A DNA stretch of 64,000 nt from an uncultured Pseudomonadales bacterium (GCA_943787425.1 CALSMJ010000001.1:919271-983270), one strand, 5' to 3'. Counted from the stretch's first letter, positions 26,494 through 36,345 are shown. Program-made: numbers and translations. The notes: generated from the sequence alone by a model not told the origin.

Positions 26494-27234
26494 ATGCTAA
26501 CGGACATTGTCGACAAAGTCGTCTGGGTTACCGGCGCATCCAGCGGCATCGGCGCTGCCGCCGCCATCGCGCTCAGCCAAGCCGGCGCCAAAGTCATTCT
26601 TTCCGGCCGGCGCGAAGAAAAACTCCACGCGATTGCGGACAATCTCAAGCATGAGACTTCGGTCGCCCCGCTTGATGTCAGCATCGCTGAGGCTGTCACG
26701 CAAGTTGTCGACCAGATCATGACGCAATATGGACGGATCGACATTCTTGTTCATAGCGCCGGACTCAACGTCACCGATCGAGCTTGGCCGAAGCTATCAA
26801 CCGCGGACTGGCAGAAAGTGATCAATGTTGATCTCAATGGCGCTTTTTATTGCTGCCATAGTGTCTTGCCGATGATGCAAAAGCAGCAGGATGGCCTGAT
26901 TATCAATATTTCTTCCTGGGCCGGCCGCTATGTCAGCCGGGTCTCGGGGGGCGCCTATTCGGCCGCGAAACATGCTTTAAATGCCATGACCGAGAGCATC
27001 AATCAAGAGTATTGCGCCGACGGCATTCGGGCCTGCGCGATCTGCCCGGGCGAGGTTGCAACTGAAATTTTGGATGCGCGACCCGTACCGGTCTCAACTG
27101 AGGATCGATCGCGTATGGTGCAAGCTGAGGATCTGGGCGACTTGATTTTGCATGTCTGCAGAACACCGGCCCATGTCTGCTTAAACGAGATCACAATCAG
27201 TCCTACTTGGAATCGGGGGTATATCGGACGATGA
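26494..27234 (+). CDS. Short-chain dehydrogenase/reductase
   Basis: Classical SDR of 246 aa. The NAD(P)-binding motif TGASSGIGAAAAIALSQAG lies at residues 13-31, the NxAG-equivalent in VHSAGLN (about 86-92), and the active-site set Ser in NISSWAG with YSAAK at about residues 155-159. The basic residues after strand two (SGRREEKL) favour NADP(H). It overlaps the following LLM gene by four bases (ATGA), so both are cotranslated and probably act on the same compound. Substrate unknown. Confidence 0.87.
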   Translation: MLTDIVDKVVWVTGASSGIGAAAAIALSQAGAKVILSGRREEKLHAIADNLKHETSVAPLDVSIAEAVTQVVDQIMTQYGRIDILVHSAGLNVTDRAWPKLSTADWQKVINVDLNGAFYCCHSVLPMMQKQQDGLIINISSWAGRYVSRVSGGAYSAAKHALNAMTESINQEYCADGIRACAICPGEVATEILDARPVPVSTEDRSRMVQAEDLGDLILHVCRTPAHVCLNEITISPTWNRGYIGR

Positions 27235-28088
27235 GTACATTAGCCGTAGGCGTCATGATTTTTCCAACCCATACCACGATCGGTCCACTGCAATTGGCTC
27301 AAGCGCTCGAGGCTCGTGGTTTTGAGAGCTTGTTCGTGCCCGAGCATACCCACATTCCAACCTCCAGAAAATCGCCCTGGCCAGGCGGCCCAACCTTACC
27401 CCAGGAGTACTACAACACCTTTGATCCCTTCGTCTGGTTATCGATCGCGGCAGCCGCATCGAGCCAACTGAAACTTGGCACTGGCATTTGCTTGCTGCCC
27501 CAACGAGATACGCTGGTGACGGCCAAACTCGCCGCCAGCCTTGATCGATTGTCCGATGGCCGCCTTATTTTTGGCGTTGGCGCGGGCTGGAATGAAGAAG
27601 AGCTGGTCAATCATGGCGCGCAGTTCAACACGCGATTTCAAAAACTTGAAGAGCAAGTTCAGGCTGTAAAGGGCTTATGGACCCAAGAGGTTTTTGAATA
27701 CCACGGGGCGCATATTCAATTTGAAGCAGCCTATTCATCACCCAAACCCGCGCAACCCCTTGGCCCACCGATTTTAATAGGCGGTGAAACCGACCATACC
27801 TTGCGCCGAATCGCGCGCTTCGCCGATGGCTGGCTGCCAAGAGCCAGGCATGGCTTTGACCCACGCGACAATTTGGCCCGGCTCCATCGCATCTGTACTT
27901 CCGTTGGCCGACCCATCGATGAGATCTCAACGTCGGTATTCGGCGCGCCAGCCGATCTTGAAACCCTCAAAGACTATCAAGACGCCGGCATTGATCGCGT
28001 CTTGCTACCGCTTGCTTCTAGTGAGCCATCTGAGGTGCTGCGCAGACTCGATCAATATGCCGAGGGCATCCTCAATCGGTTGCATTAA
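27231..28088 (+). CDS. LLM-class (luciferase-like) flavin/F420-dependent oxidoreductase
   Basis: TIM-barrel oxidoreductase of the bacterial-luciferase-like superfamily (285 aa from the ATG at 27231, chosen because it overlaps the SDR stop; an upstream TTG at 27207 is inside that gene). Family features are FVPEHTHIP near residue 40, GTGICLLPQRD (about 84-94), the cofactor loop FGVGAGWNEEEL (about 113-124) and PPILIGGETDHTLRRIARFADGW-type C-terminal barrel strands. Such enzymes use FMN or F420; the cofactor cannot be told. Convergent with the ThDP-enzyme gene (four-base overlap of ends). Confidence 0.85.
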   Translation: MSTLAVGVMIFPTHTTIGPLQLAQALEARGFESLFVPEHTHIPTSRKSPWPGGPTLPQEYYNTFDPFVWLSIAAAASSQLKLGTGICLLPQRDTLVTAKLAASLDRLSDGRLIFGVGAGWNEEELVNHGAQFNTRFQKLEEQVQAVKGLWTQEVFEYHGAHIQFEAAYSSPKPAQPLGPPILIGGETDHTLRRIARFADGWLPRARHGFDPRDNLARLHRICTSVGRPIDEISTSVFGAPADLETLKDYQDAGIDRVLLPLASSEPSEVLRRLDQYAEGILNRLH

Positions 28089-29632
28089 TCGAACACGGCT
28101 TCAATCAGGCAAGGCCCTTTATGCTGCATTGCGGCCTTAATTTGGTCGTTAAACGCCTCGGCGGTGGTTGCTTGGCTGGCGGCGACGCCCATCCCTTCGG
28201 CAAGTTTGACAAAATCTAAGTCGGGATTACTCAAATCCAACATATCCAGCGTCCGCTTGTTCATCGACTGCGCGCCAACCCGAGCAAGCTCAACTTGTAA
28301 GATCTGATATTTTCGATTCGCAAAAATCACAACACACACATCGAGATTTTCTCGCGCCATGGTCCAGAGCGCTTGGATGGTATACATCGCCCCGCCATCA
28401 CCATGCAGACACAGCACCTTTCGATCCGGACAGGCAACCGCCGCACCGATTGAAACCGGCAAACCATACCCAATCGAGCCGCCAGTAAGCGATAACCAAT
28501 CATGGGGCTCCGCCGCGCGCGTCATTGCCGGCATATAAGCACCCGATGTAGCGCTTTCATCGACAATAATCGCATCAGTTGGCAGATAATGCCCCACTGC
28601 GCGGGCCATGCTTTCTAGCGATAAAGTGCCGGAGGCCAAATCCGGTTTTTGTAATTTTATTCGGCGCGGGCTTAGATCCGCCGCCCCGAGTTTTTGCACC
28701 AGCCGGGTGAGTGCATCCAACGGATCCTGATCAACCGCCGCCAAGGTATGCAGCATGCACCCTGCCGGGTAAAATTCACTCGGCTTACCGGGATACGCAA
28801 AGAAGCCCACCGGTGCTTTGGTTGCAACCATGATCATTTGTTCGGCGTCTTCAAGTTGCACCAACGCTTGCTCCGCGAAATAGCCCAACCGTTCAACCTC
28901 ACATCGACCCTCACCCCTCGCGAGCTTAGGCGTAAATGTGTCACAGATCAGTTTTGCACCGGTTGCTTGGGCCACTTGATCAACCAGCTCAAGCCCAGCC
29001 TCGGTGAGCGCGCCGTGAGACAACATCAAAACTGTTTTTCGGCCATTGCCTAATAAGGCCGCCGCCTGATCGATCGCCGCGTCTTCAGCCAGCGCATTCC
29101 CTTGCCGCGGCAGGGCCGCAACCGGCGCAACCGATTCATCCCAAGCGCAGTCTGCAGGAATGATCAGGGTCGCAATCTGACCCGGCTGAACCATTGCCGC
29201 CTGAACCGCTTCAGCGGCATCCAGCGGTAGGGATTCCGCGCTGGCAACATTTCGAACCCAATGCGAGACCGGTCCCGAAAGCCCGATCACATCCGAATTC
29301 AGCGGCGCATCATACTTCTTGTGGTAAGTCGCGTGGTCCCCAATGAGATTGATCACCGGTGAGCGAGCTTTTTTAGCGTTGTGAAGATTCGCTGACGCAT
29401 TGGACAAGCCAGGCCCAAGATGGAGCAGGGTTAGCGCCGGTTTCCCAGCCATCCGAGCATAACCATCGGCTGCACCAGAACAAACGCCCTCGAACAGACT
29501 CAAAATCGAGCGCATCTTGTCACTTTTCCCAATGGCGGCCACCATATGCATCTCGGAGGTGCCTGGATTTGAAAAACAAACTTCAACACCGCCATTGATC
29601 AAGGTTTCCAACATACTTTCTGCGCCATTCAT
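28085..29632 (-). CDS. Thiamine-diphosphate enzyme, acetolactate synthase/benzoylformate decarboxylase-like
   Basis: A 515-residue ThDP-dependent enzyme. The catalytic glutamate is in SLFEGVCSGAADGYARMAGK (about residues 42-61), and the ThDP/Mg motif is LHGDGGAMYTIQALWTMARE (about 423-442) ending with the asparagine of FANRKY. It lacks the FAD-binding length of true acetolactate synthases (over 550 aa) and no small regulatory subunit is near, so a decarboxylase or carboligase of the IlvX/MdlC-like branch is more likely than a branched-chain biosynthetic role. Start at the ATG at 29632. Confidence 0.82.
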   Translation of the reverse strand: MNGAESMLETLINGGVEVCFSNPGTSEMHMVAAIGKSDKMRSILSLFEGVCSGAADGYARMAGKPALTLLHLGPGLSNASANLHNAKKARSPVINLIGDHATYHKKYDAPLNSDVIGLSGPVSHWVRNVASAESLPLDAAEAVQAAMVQPGQIATLIIPADCAWDESVAPVAALPRQGNALAEDAAIDQAAALLGNGRKTVLMLSHGALTEAGLELVDQVAQATGAKLICDTFTPKLARGEGRCEVERLGYFAEQALVQLEDAEQMIMVATKAPVGFFAYPGKPSEFYPAGCMLHTLAAVDQDPLDALTRLVQKLGAADLSPRRIKLQKPDLASGTLSLESMARAVGHYLPTDAIIVDESATSGAYMPAMTRAAEPHDWLSLTGGSIGYGLPVSIGAAVACPDRKVLCLHGDGGAMYTIQALWTMARENLDVCVVIFANRKYQILQVELARVGAQSMNKRTLDMLDLSNPDLDFVKLAEGMGVAASQATTAEAFNDQIKAAMQHKGPCLIEAVFD

Positions 29633-29725
29633 CTTTGATCACTCCTATGATTATTCACGTGTTGTTCTGTTTTACTGCCAGATGTCATTCAGACTCGTTC
29701 CTTCGGCTAACAGCCATCGCGCTTG

Positions 29726-31570
29726 TTAGGCCTCGACGTCAGCCAGGCCATCCGAAGTATCGCCTGCTGAGTCCGCGCCCCGATCATAAACCAAACGACC
29801 CGAAAGCCAGGTTTCAAGAACAGCAATATCGCCAATCGAGTCGATCGGACAAGACATTGGGTCTTGCGCTAGGATGACAAAATCGGCCCATTTCCCGGGT
29901 TCAAGCGATCCAATCTCATGATCCGAATGACATTGCCAAGCCGCATCAATCGTCATGGCACGGAGTCCGGCCATCACACTCACAGCCTCCCAAGGCGCTA
30001 ATTGTTGACCCGGCTCTTTCCAAAGACGACGCGTCACCGCATTTTCGATACAGCGCAAGGGCCCCATTTCAGTGACCGGTTCATCAGAGTGTAACGTCCA
30101 GCGGATGCCCGCGTCCTCACACGCTTTCGTGCGATCCAACAGAACGGCCTTGGCCTCGCCAAACACCTGATCGCGCATTGCATGACCCCAATAATAAACA
30201 TGACCTATCAAGAAACTCGGCGACAGCCCCAGCGCTTTGATCCTTTGAATTTGCGCATCATGCAGGATACTGCAGTGCTCGATCCGGCAAGGTGCGTTGA
30301 GCGCAAGACCAGAATCAACAACGGCTTCAAAAGCATCGAGCGCACGGTCTATTGCCAGATCACCATTGGCGTGAATCACCAAAGGCCAACCGCGTTCGGT
30401 TCGACTGCGCACCATCTCATTTAACACTTCGGGCGTAACATAGGCCAAGCCCGAATCCTCTTTATACAAGTACGGCTCACGCTGGAGCCCTGAAAATCCT
30501 TGATTAGACCCATCGGATACAATTTTCCAACCCACCGCACGCACCTGCGCGTCGCCATGTCCGTAACGAATGTCTGAGGCATCCCATTTTTCCGCAAGAC
30601 CATAACTCAGGGAATAACGAAGCCTCGCCGTCATCCGTCCGGATTTCGCCAAGGCCTCGTAAATATCAATTTCGCTGACGCCGCGCACCATGCCGGTCGC
30701 TTGGTCACAAAAGGTGGTAATGCCTTTGCGATTGGCGCGCGCACAGACCTCGAGTGCGGCTTCCGCCAAATCATATTCCCGTTGCGCAAGGTTATGCCTG
30801 GCAACACTCCCAATGGCGCGGTTGCCCTTCAGCACACCATTCGGCGCACCAAACGCATCGCGTCCGTAAGGCGATGCAGGATCGTCTGGCGTTGCCTTAG
30901 TAATACCTGCCGCCGCCAGCGCCGCTGAGTTACAGTACGCAAAATGCAGCGACGCGTTATAGATAAACACTGGATTAACGGCCGAGACGGCATCCAGCTC
31001 ATGTAAGGTCAATTGATTTGGACCCTCCTGCAAAGACGGGTCAAATTGACGCCCCATCAACCATTCGCCAGGGGCAAGGGTTGCAGCTAAGGTTTTCAAA
31101 TGGGCGAGCGCATCTTCAGTTTTTGGAAATCGGTAAGGTCCAACATCTTCTAACCGACCAATCGTTGCAATCGGCAAAAAATGCATGTGTGGCTCGATAA
31201 ACCCCGGCAAGATCGTCCGGCCTTCGGCATCGATCACCTGTAGCGCGTCACCATACGCTTCAATCAAATCAGCGGCATGGCCACAAGCCAATACTCTCCC
31301 GTTGCGGATCGCCAGCGCATCCACAATCCGTTGGGATTGATCCATTGTATAGATCTTTGCGTTCACCCAAAGACCGTCAACTGTTCTCGAAGGTGCCGAT
31401 CCCCGAGTAGCCCAGTACTCGGGTTGTGTTAGTTGCTCAATGTCGTCAAGCTGATCCGCCAATAAACTGGGCAAAGTGGAACAACAGGCGCAACCGTGAC
31501 GCTCGTGGATGTCCTGCCTAGGCAGGGTTTCTGCCCAATTTTCAAAGGAGTTACCATCATCAAACATCAT
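29726..31570 (-). CDS. Amidohydrolase family protein (YtcJ-like)
   Basis: A 614-residue metal-dependent hydrolase of the amidohydrolase 3 group. It opens with a 60-residue extension containing a cysteine pair (HGCACCS), then the composite sandwich (VNAKIYTMDQSQRIVDALAI). The metal motif is GFIEPHMHFLP (about residues 125-135), further histidines lie in VIHANGDLAIDRALDAFE (about 395-412) and the catalytic aspartate is in LHSDEPV (about 490). The CACC extension is unusual for the family and could bind a metal or a partner. Substrate unknown; these enzymes often act on imides, amides or N-formyl groups. Confidence 0.82.
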   Translation of the reverse strand: MMFDDGNSFENWAETLPRQDIHERHGCACCSTLPSLLADQLDDIEQLTQPEYWATRGSAPSRTVDGLWVNAKIYTMDQSQRIVDALAIRNGRVLACGHAADLIEAYGDALQVIDAEGRTILPGFIEPHMHFLPIATIGRLEDVGPYRFPKTEDALAHLKTLAATLAPGEWLMGRQFDPSLQEGPNQLTLHELDAVSAVNPVFIYNASLHFAYCNSAALAAAGITKATPDDPASPYGRDAFGAPNGVLKGNRAIGSVARHNLAQREYDLAEAALEVCARANRKGITTFCDQATGMVRGVSEIDIYEALAKSGRMTARLRYSLSYGLAEKWDASDIRYGHGDAQVRAVGWKIVSDGSNQGFSGLQREPYLYKEDSGLAYVTPEVLNEMVRSRTERGWPLVIHANGDLAIDRALDAFEAVVDSGLALNAPCRIEHCSILHDAQIQRIKALGLSPSFLIGHVYYWGHAMRDQVFGEAKAVLLDRTKACEDAGIRWTLHSDEPVTEMGPLRCIENAVTRRLWKEPGQQLAPWEAVSVMAGLRAMTIDAAWQCHSDHEIGSLEPGKWADFVILAQDPMSCPIDSIGDIAVLETWLSGRLVYDRGADSAGDTSDGLADVEA

Positions 31571-31626
31571 CCTGGCACTGTGCCTCTCTTGAATCGCTTA
31601 CTGTGTCATTGTGCTAAAGTTTACCC

Positions 31627-33078
31627 ATGAGTGCACCCATAACTTTCGACAATTCCTATGCCGATTTACCTGACAGCTTTTATACTCGTCAGGGCCTGCA
31701 ACCGGTTAACCAGCCAACCCTGCTTAAAGCCAATCTTGATTTGGCAGACCAGTTGGGGATCGATCTCGCTTGGCTGCAGTCCAAGGAGGCAACTCAAGTT
31801 TTCGCGGGTAATGCACTACTGCCCGGCGCAGACCCGCTCGCGACGGTTTATGCCGGCTTTCAATTTGGCACTTGGAACCCTCAATTGGGCGACGGTCGGG
31901 CACTTTTGCTGGGTGAGATTTTGACCACCACCGGGCAGCGCTTTGATTTGCAACTGAAAGGATCAGGCCCCACGCAGTACTCTCGAGGCGGTGATGGCCG
32001 CTCACCGTTAGGTCCAGTACTTCGCGAGTACTTGGTTTCTGAGGCAATGCATGCCCTGGGCGTGCCCACAACCCGGGCGCTCGCGGCGGTCTCGACCGGC
32101 GAGCCAGTCTACCGTGAGCAACCTGAACCGGGCGGCGTGCTCACTCGCATCGCAAGCAGCCATATCCGCTTTGGCTCCTTTCAATACTTTTCAGGCCAAC
32201 AGGACCTGCCGAGTTTAAGACGCTTAGCGGACTACACGATCGATCGTCACTATCCAGAACTCGGTGCCTCCGAGCAGCCTTATCAAGGCCTATTAAGTCA
32301 AGTCATTGAACAGGTCGCCCAGCTCATCGCGAAATGGCAGTGTCTTGGATTCATACACGGGGTGATGAATACCGACAATATGCTCATCACGGGTGAGACC
32401 ATCGACTACGGCCCTTGTGCGTTTATGGATACCTTTAAACAAGCGACGGTTTACAGCGCCATTGACCAGCAAGGGCGTTACGCTTATCAAAATCAGCCCG
32501 CCATCGCACACTGGAATTTAATGACTCTGGCGCAAGCCTTACTGCCTTTACTGCATGACAACGAGGACATCGCGATTGAACAGGCCAAAGCAGCGCTGCA
32601 AACCTTTCCAGACCGATTTGATGAGCACTACCATGCCGAGAGTGCGGTCAAACTGGGTTTAACGCCCTCAAAAGTTTCGCGCGCGCTTTTTTCAGAGTTC
32701 CTGGCCTTGCTTGAAACCCACGAACTCGACTTTACCAATAGCTTTTCTGGACTTGCAGGTCGGCTCAATAGCAACACCCCTTTACTGGCAACGGATGATT
32801 GGCTGCAATGGATGGCGAATTGGCAAGCTGCCTTGCACGAAAACCAAGACAAGGCGGCTGCGCGACACCGTATGGAACGAGCAAATCCCTATGTCATCCC
32901 ACGCAATCACCTCGTCGAACACGCGATACAGCAAGCCTACCGCGAGGCGCACTTCGACCAGTTTGATGCCCTGCTGCAGGCTGTGACCAATCCTTTCGAT
33001 CCAGGACACGCCGATTCGCGATTCGCGCAAGCACCGGCAAGAGATGAAATTGTCAAAAGAACCTTCTGTGGCACCTGA
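31627..33078 (+). CDS. selO: Protein adenylyltransferase SelO (YdiU/UPF0061)
   Basis: Pseudokinase-fold enzyme that transfers AMP from ATP to serine, threonine or tyrosine of target proteins, with roles in oxidative stress in E. coli. The 483-residue protein shows GDGRALLLGE (about residues 97-106), the nucleotide loop LKGSGPTQYSRGGDGRSPLG (about 114-133), and the catalytic/metal region GFIHGVMNTDNM followed by IDYGPCAFMD (about 240-265). It ends TFCGT; the near-terminal cysteine corresponds to the selenocysteine or cysteine in other SelO proteins. The 3' end overlaps the ROK kinase gene by 35 bases. No strong ribosome site precedes the ATG. Confidence 0.94.
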   Translation: MSAPITFDNSYADLPDSFYTRQGLQPVNQPTLLKANLDLADQLGIDLAWLQSKEATQVFAGNALLPGADPLATVYAGFQFGTWNPQLGDGRALLLGEILTTTGQRFDLQLKGSGPTQYSRGGDGRSPLGPVLREYLVSEAMHALGVPTTRALAAVSTGEPVYREQPEPGGVLTRIASSHIRFGSFQYFSGQQDLPSLRRLADYTIDRHYPELGASEQPYQGLLSQVIEQVAQLIAKWQCLGFIHGVMNTDNMLITGETIDYGPCAFMDTFKQATVYSAIDQQGRYAYQNQPAIAHWNLMTLAQALLPLLHDNEDIAIEQAKAALQTFPDRFDEHYHAESAVKLGLTPSKVSRALFSEFLALLETHELDFTNSFSGLAGRLNSNTPLLATDDWLQWMANWQAALHENQDKAAARHRMERANPYVIPRNHLVEHAIQQAYREAHFDQFDALLQAVTNPFDPGHADSRFAQAPARDEIVKRTFCGT

Positions 33079-34048
33079 CCGACGCCCTAACCGAGTCGGC
33101 GCGCAAGACGCCCAGGCGCGCATCGGCATCGATCTCGGCGGCACCAAAATCGAAATCATTTGCCTAGAACCCAGCGGTCAGCTTTCTTACCAAAAGCGAT
33201 TTTCGACCCCTCGGGCGAGTTATCCTGACCTGCTTCAGGCGCTGGATCACGCCATCCAATTAGCGGACCCGGAACCGGATCCTCGCCTCATGAAACCGAT
33301 CGGAATTGGAACCCCTGGCGCTGTCTCAAACAAGACAGGCCTCATGAAAAACTGCAATACCACAGAACTCAATCATCAAAATCTGGCCGCTGATTTAAGC
33401 CAACTTACGTCTAGAGACGTTAAAATCGCCAACGATGCAGACTGTTTCACCTTGTCTGAAGCTTTGGACGGCGCGGGTCGAGGTCATAACTGCGTATTTG
33501 GGGTCATTTTAGGCACGGGTGTGGGCGGTGGCATCGCAATCAATCAAACCCTCTTAGCCGGGCCTAACGCGATTGCGGGCGAATGGGGACACAATGCACT
33601 TGCCTTGGATCGCTTGCGATCCGATTATGATTTTCCCTGGCCTCGAGGACGATCGTGTTATTGCGGCCAGATCGACTGCATTGAAACTTGGTTGTCCGGG
33701 GACGGCGTGACGAAGAGCTATGAGGCCTTAACCGGTGAGCGACGGTCGGCGGCAGAAATCTTTGACAATCCGAATCGGTCCGAGGCGACTCAAAAGACCT
33801 TCGATCAATACAGCCAGCTGTGTGCGCTCGCCTTGTCTACCGTCATCAACTTGATCGACCCGGACATTATTGTTCTGGGCGGCGGTCTATCGAAAACACC
33901 GGGGCTATGTCAGGCGATCGAAAACCAGTGGGCGCACTATGTTTTTTCAGATCAGGTCGCAACCCGCATTGCCTGCGCCCAGCATGGTGACGCCAGCGGC
34001 GTTCGAGGTGCCGCGCGGCTTTGGCCGGCAGGATTCAAGGGCTCCTGA
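33044..34048 (+). CDS. ROK-family sugar kinase (fructokinase/N-acetylhexosamine kinase type)
   Basis: Cytoplasmic kinase of 334 aa that phosphorylates a hexose, probably fructose, mannose or GlcNAc. The phosphate-binding motif is IGIDLGGTKIE (about residues 27-37), the catalytic aspartate lies in KIANDADCFTLSEA (about 127-140), and the ROK zinc motif is CYCGQIDCIETWLSG (about 204-218). The first 25 residues precede the fold and overlap selO, so a later start is possible, but no better ribosome site is obvious. It is convergent with the phosphohexomutase gene (14-base gap), which may use its product. Confidence 0.88.
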   Translation: MKLSKEPSVAPDRRPNRVGAQDAQARIGIDLGGTKIEIICLEPSGQLSYQKRFSTPRASYPDLLQALDHAIQLADPEPDPRLMKPIGIGTPGAVSNKTGLMKNCNTTELNHQNLAADLSQLTSRDVKIANDADCFTLSEALDGAGRGHNCVFGVILGTGVGGGIAINQTLLAGPNAIAGEWGHNALALDRLRSDYDFPWPRGRSCYCGQIDCIETWLSGDGVTKSYEALTGERRSAAEIFDNPNRSEATQKTFDQYSQLCALALSTVINLIDPDIIVLGGGLSKTPGLCQAIENQWAHYVFSDQVATRIACAQHGDASGVRGAARLWPAGFKGS

Positions 34049-34062
34049 GAGACGTTGGTTTG

Positions 34063-35571
34063 TCAGGCCAGCGCTAAGATCGGCACCGAGGTTTGATCCG
34101 AGTCGGTATGCCGCAGGAGCAATTGCAGGATTTCCCCTGATTGCTCGAGCAGATGTTGTGGCTCACCGTCGGACTCGAAATTAAACCGCATGACCGGTTC
34201 GGTTGTAGACGGATTGAGGCTGAAACGAACACCCGACGCCAGTCGATACGCGCGATGGGTTTCCGCGCCAAAGGTGTCTTTGCCACCTTCGACTTCAAGA
34301 CAACCCTTACCTTTCAAGAGCGCTTGGTCCAAGTCGGCAATCATCGCCTCGGGGTGATCGACCTGCAAACTCACCTCAGGCAATACCGCCACTTCCTGGC
34401 GGTAGGTTTTGGCGAGTTGAGATAGTGCTTGACCCGAATTCTCAATAATTTGGAGCATGGTAATCCAAGCCAGCATGCCCGAGTCGATACCACCTAAACT
34501 GCCGAAATAATGATGCGCCGAAGACTCTCCGCCATAGACCGCGCCCGTTTGATGCATTGCTGCCCGCATGTGCGATGAGCCTGTCGCAACGCGAACCCCG
34601 CGACTTCGGTGCCGGGTTACTGATTTTTGAATGCTCAGCACCAGCTTTGGGTCGTAAACCACGCCAGCAGCACCGGCGTTCTCCAAAAAATGGTCTGCCA
34701 TCATTGCCATGACATAGGCATTGGGCACAAGCGCCCCCGTCTCATCAAAAAACACACATCGATCCGCATCACCATCCCAAGCAGCCCCGACATCTGCTCG
34801 GCTTGATCTGACAAACGCTGACATTTCGGCGGCGTGTGCGGGATTAAGCGGATCGGGTCCAGCCAGAGGCAGTCCGGTCGCATCATCGCTGACCCAGCGC
34901 ACGTCTAATGCTAATTGCTCGGCAAGTGGCTTTGCGACCCAACTCGCAGCGCCATTTAAACCATTGAGCGCAATCGGGCCTTGGGTCCAAATTGCGTCTA
35001 AAGGCGACACAATCTGAGTCACGAACTCATCAATCAATGACAGCGCTTTAGGTGTTTTCAAACCCGCGGGGGCAGCCGCTGTGAAGCTTTCCGATAAGGC
35101 TGCTCTGAGTCGAACGAGTAATTGGGCGATGGGTTCTTGGTCACCTGGGGCTTTAAAGACTTTGAAGCCATTGTCAGGTTCTGGGTTATGGCTTGCAGTC
35201 ACCATAACGCCTAAATGAATTCGTTCGATCCCAACGCTGAAGGCCACAATTTCCGTTGGGCAAATCCCGAGGTCAAAGGTTTCACAACCCGAGGTCAAAA
35301 ACCCGTCCATCAGCGCCTTGGCTAACGCGCCACTGGCGTTCCGGGTATCTCGGCCAACGCCCACTTTTGCGTGAGAATACCAGCGACCTAATAGACGTCC
35401 GACCGCGAAGGCCACTTCGACATCAATCTGTTCCGGCACCCGGCCCCGGATATCGCAGGCTCTAAAAATGGCAGGATCGAGTTTTTCGAGCCCCTGGCCT
35501 TGAATTACCTTTGGTCGCACCGCTGTCACCTTAAGCAGGGTCAAGTTGAGAATCTTACCTGAAAATACCAA
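34063..35571 (-). CDS. algC: Phosphomannomutase/phosphoglucomutase (AlgC type)
   Basis: Alpha-D-phosphohexomutase interconverting 6- and 1-phosphates of glucose and mannose for polysaccharide and LPS precursors. The phosphoserine loop MVTASHNPEPDNGFKVF (about residues 121-137), metal loop DGDADRCVF (about 264-272), sugar loop YGGESSAHHYF (about 347-357) and phosphate loop NPSTTEPVMRFN (about 455-466) are all present and in order. The N-terminal 30 residues (before KLDPAIFRACDIRG) are longer than in most relatives; GTG codons 15 and 18 are alternative starts. Full-length enzyme. Confidence 0.92.
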   Translation of the reverse strand: MVFSGKILNLTLLKVTAVRPKVIQGQGLEKLDPAIFRACDIRGRVPEQIDVEVAFAVGRLLGRWYSHAKVGVGRDTRNASGALAKALMDGFLTSGCETFDLGICPTEIVAFSVGIERIHLGVMVTASHNPEPDNGFKVFKAPGDQEPIAQLLVRLRAALSESFTAAAPAGLKTPKALSLIDEFVTQIVSPLDAIWTQGPIALNGLNGAASWVAKPLAEQLALDVRWVSDDATGLPLAGPDPLNPAHAAEMSAFVRSSRADVGAAWDGDADRCVFFDETGALVPNAYVMAMMADHFLENAGAAGVVYDPKLVLSIQKSVTRHRSRGVRVATGSSHMRAAMHQTGAVYGGESSAHHYFGSLGGIDSGMLAWITMLQIIENSGQALSQLAKTYRQEVAVLPEVSLQVDHPEAMIADLDQALLKGKGCLEVEGGKDTFGAETHRAYRLASGVRFSLNPSTTEPVMRFNFESDGEPQHLLEQSGEILQLLLRHTDSDQTSVPILALA

Positions 35572-35588
35572 CTTTCAGTATGTCGGCC

Positions 35589-36314
35589 TTACGCGCTTGT
35601 TCCTGCATCATTGTCTTCAATAAATCTCAAAATCCATTCGGCGACCCGGGCTTGGTCTGGTACCTGTGCCATCGACGAAATCGCAACTTCATATTTCGCC
35701 TCGCCCACAAGTTCACGACGAATCTGCAGCAGGGCGCGCGCATAGGCCGTGTCGAATTCCGGATGGCCTTGAAAGGTCAAAATATGCTGATCGATTAACA
35801 TCCCTGCAATCGGACAAAATTCGCTTTGCGCCAAGACCCTCGCAGACCCGGGCAATTTCGACACTTGGTCTTGATGGCTTGAGAGTAGCGAAAATTGCGT
35901 CCCGGCCGGTGCATCTGCATTTAAATCCAACAACAATCGGGTGTCGTGTCGACCAACTCCCCAGCCACGATCGCTTTTTTCGGTTTTGCCCCCAAGGACC
36001 TGTGCAACAAGCTGGTGTCCAAAACAAATTCCGACGAGCTTCTTCCTGGCTTGATGCAGGGTTTGAACAAAGGCCCCCAACTGCTGAATCCAAGGCTCAT
36101 CTTCATAAACACTGCGCTTGCTGCCCGTAATCAGATAACCATCACAAACATCAATTTCCGGCGGATACTCGAGGTGCTCAACATCGTAAACCTTAACCTC
36201 ACAAGGATGCGCGTCCGTGCTAAGAATACGGGTAAACATATCGGAGTAATCGCCATGCGTGCGCTGCAAGTCATCGAGCACACTATCGGCCTTTAAAATC
36301 CCAACAACCGTCAC
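35589..36314 (-). CDS. Class-I glutamine amidotransferase domain protein
   Basis: A stand-alone 241-residue class-I glutamine amidotransferase/hydrolase. The nucleophile is in GICFGHQLVAQVLGG (about residues 95-109), and the His/Glu pair in FQGHPEFD (about 179-186). It lies 31 bases downstream of the glutamine-synthetase-like gene on the same strand. In polyamine catabolism such a pair makes and later hydrolyses gamma-glutamyl amines (PuuA/PuuD logic), which is the best guess here. General GMP-synthase-like glutaminase function is the alternative. Confidence 0.85.
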   Translation of the reverse strand: MTVVGILKADSVLDDLQRTHGDYSDMFTRILSTDAHPCEVKVYDVEHLEYPPEIDVCDGYLITGSKRSVYEDEPWIQQLGAFVQTLHQARKKLVGICFGHQLVAQVLGGKTEKSDRGWGVGRHDTRLLLDLNADAPAGTQFSLLSSHQDQVSKLPGSARVLAQSEFCPIAGMLIDQHILTFQGHPEFDTAYARALLQIRRELVGEAKYEVAISSMAQVPDQARVAEWILRFIEDNDAGTSA

Positions 36315-36345
36315 ACCGGCCTCCTGATCATGTTTTCATGCACGC

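Noticed and set aside
28085-29632. True acetolactate synthase of branched-chain amino acid synthesis
   Set aside because: The protein is too short, no ilvN/ilvH gene follows, and the context is catabolic.
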